DNA of 64,000 nucleotides from Clostridium sp. CX1 (lineage in GTDB: Bacteria > Bacillota > Clostridia > Clostridiales > Clostridiaceae): the NCBI RefSeq assembly GCF_025398335.1, contig NZ_JAODOO010000006.1:62001-126000 (forward strand), in the 5' to 3' direction. Made by a program: the position numbers and the translations under genes. The notes under the pieces are model-generated. The model made no database searches. It was given only the letters and a program-made list of their open reading frames with translations, and was not told the origin of the DNA. The stretch's first letter is position 1. Each line of letters begins with the position of its first letter. This document shows, one piece after another, positions 62,953-64,000 of this stretch.

Positions 62953-64000
62953 ATGGAAACAAATGTATATAAAGATTTATTAGAAAAAATTAATTCCGGG
63001 AAGAGGGCAGTTATGGTTACAATTCTAGATAGCAGTAATTATAATGTAGGCTCTTCCCAAAACAAAATGCTTTTTACACAGGAAAGCTTACTTGAATATA
63101 AAAAAGCATATAATTTTGATGAAACTATTTATGAAAAAGCCAGCTACGCCCTAGAAACTGGCACCCTCCAATTAGAAACTTCTGAAGAAAAAACATATTT
63201 AATTGAACCTTATTTTCCTGAACCTAATTTAATAGTTTTAGGTGGTGGACATATAGCTAAACCTTTAGCTGAATTTGGTGCTAGAGCAGGATTTTCAGTT
63301 ACAGTTATTGATGACAGACCATCCTTTGCTAACAAACACAGATTTCCTCATGCTGAAAAGGTAATCTGTGAAAGCTTTGAAAAGTGCTTCGACTTAATTA
63401 ATTTGAATGAATCTTCCTTTGTGGTTATTGTAACTAGAGGTCATAGGCACGACATGGATTGTCTTAGACAAGTACTAAAATACGATACTTCTTATGTAGG
63501 AATGATTGGTTCAAAGCGTCGTGTTAAAGGTGTTATGGAGCAATTGCAAAGGGAAGATTACTCTAAGGAAAAATTAAGTAAAGTTAATGCCCCTATAGGT
63601 CTTGAAATAGGTGCAGTTACTCCTGAAGAAATAGCCTTTTCCATCATATCCCAGGTTATTCAATACAGAAGGCTTGTTGACAGACGTACAGGTGTTATGA
63701 AAAGTTCAAAAACCAATTGGCCTGAGTTTGACAGAGATGTGCTAACAAGACTTAGCAAAGAAGAAAATGCACCAAAGACAGTGATTACAATTGTTTCTAC
63801 TAAGGGCTCTGTACCAAGGAAAGAAGGCGCAAAAATGCTTATAACCTCTCAAGGGGAAATTTTAGGAAGCATTGGCGGTGGCTGCAGTGAAGGGTCAGTA
63901 ATAAATACTGCTCGTTATATGCTAAGAGATACCATATCCTATCAAACTGAAGAAATAGATATGACAGGCTATATTGCAGAAGAAGAAGGTATGGTATGCG
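62953..64000 (+). CDS. XdhC/CoxI-family molybdenum hydroxylase maturation protein (partial)
   Basis: Open to the window edge (349 codons, no stop). GGGGGA precedes the ATG at 62953. Order: an N-terminal XdhC-like segment (1-90, degenerate: MVTILDSSNYNVGSSQNKML), the XdhC Rossmann domain (about 93-230; NLIVLGGGHIAKPLAEFGARAG, VTRGHRHDMDCLRQ, YVGMIGSKRR, GLEIGAVTPEEIA) and then a second, canonical CoxI/XdhC N-terminal domain (TIVSTKGSVPRKEGAKML, GSIGGGCSEGSVINTARY). XdhC proteins protect and sulfurate molybdopterin cofactor for xanthine dehydrogenase-type enzymes; in clostridia related genes travel with selenium-dependent hydroxylases. Confidence 0.88.
   Translation, partial: METNVYKDLLEKINSGKRAVMVTILDSSNYNVGSSQNKMLFTQESLLEYKKAYNFDETIYEKASYALETGTLQLETSEEKTYLIEPYFPEPNLIVLGGGHIAKPLAEFGARAGFSVTVIDDRPSFANKHRFPHAEKVICESFEKCFDLINLNESSFVVIVTRGHRHDMDCLRQVLKYDTSYVGMIGSKRRVKGVMEQLQREDYSKEKLSKVNAPIGLEIGAVTPEEIAFSIISQVIQYRRLVDRRTGVMKSSKTNWPEFDRDVLTRLSKEENAPKTVITIVSTKGSVPRKEGAKMLITSQGEILGSIGGGCSEGSVINTARYMLRDTISYQTEEIDMTGYIAEEEGMVC

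Overview
The window is low-GC, has short AT-rich gaps, strong AGGAGG-type ribosome binding sites and frequent TTG/GTG starts. It carries CWB2 cell-wall repeats, an anaerobic (cobalt-early) cobalamin pathway, 2-amino-4-ketopentanoate thiolase and a selenium-linked XdhC-type protein. Together these point to a strictly anaerobic, amino-acid-fermenting Clostridium or close relative (inference; no rRNA gene is present).

Layout. 1-8.1 kb: a diguanylate cyclase, then minus-strand housekeeping genes (trmB, an M50 protease, an NAGPA-domain protein with an unknown partner, PIN-PhoH, mnmA). 8.1-11.4 kb: a divergent zinc ABC transporter (znuA / znuCB) around a 19-bp Fur-family-like dyad, then two very small genes. 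11.6-14.8 kb: a secreted NlpC/P60 protein with CWB2 repeats, and a FrnE/DsbA-like oxidoreductase whose first active-site cysteine codon is an in-frame TGA, so a probable selenoprotein with a U-P-F-C centre. 15.6-21.4 kb: ribD-ribE-ribBA-ribH, whose intact promoter, FMN riboswitch and terminator now lie about 2 kb upstream of ribD, separated by a transposase fragment and a decayed IS607-type element with an intact tnpB and a probable omega RNA. 21.4-25.6 kb: DUF3793, YitT, an ArsB/NhaD-like permease and a small Lys/Asp-tailed protein.

25.7-50.2 kb is a run of 26 same-strand genes behind one cobalamin riboswitch. It holds early tetrapyrrole synthesis from glutamyl-tRNA (hemA, hemL, hemB, hemC, cobA-hemD), a siroheme-type dehydrogenase, the corrin-ring genes (cbiK, L, H, F, G, D, T, E, C, J, A, P), cobalt uptake (cbiMNQ), the aminopropanol arm (pduX, cobD, cbiB), the adenosyltransferase cobO and cobT. 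CobU/CobP and CobS for the final steps are not in the window. A separate cbiQ-cbiO pair lies just upstream of the riboswitch.

51.9-64 kb: a 32-residue membrane peptide gene, an amino-acid permease with ortB-ortA, a CDP-alcohol phosphatidyltransferase, an unknown exported protein, and a 750-bp non-coding stretch holding two structured elements, one a 245-bp near-palindrome. Then come TPM-domain and LemA proteins, an M20 amidohydrolase, an autoregulated MarR gene with no ATG/GTG/TTG at the site its ribosome binding site indicates, a GNAT acetyltransferase, an internally deleted DUF3231 remnant, and an XdhC/CoxI-family gene that runs off the end.
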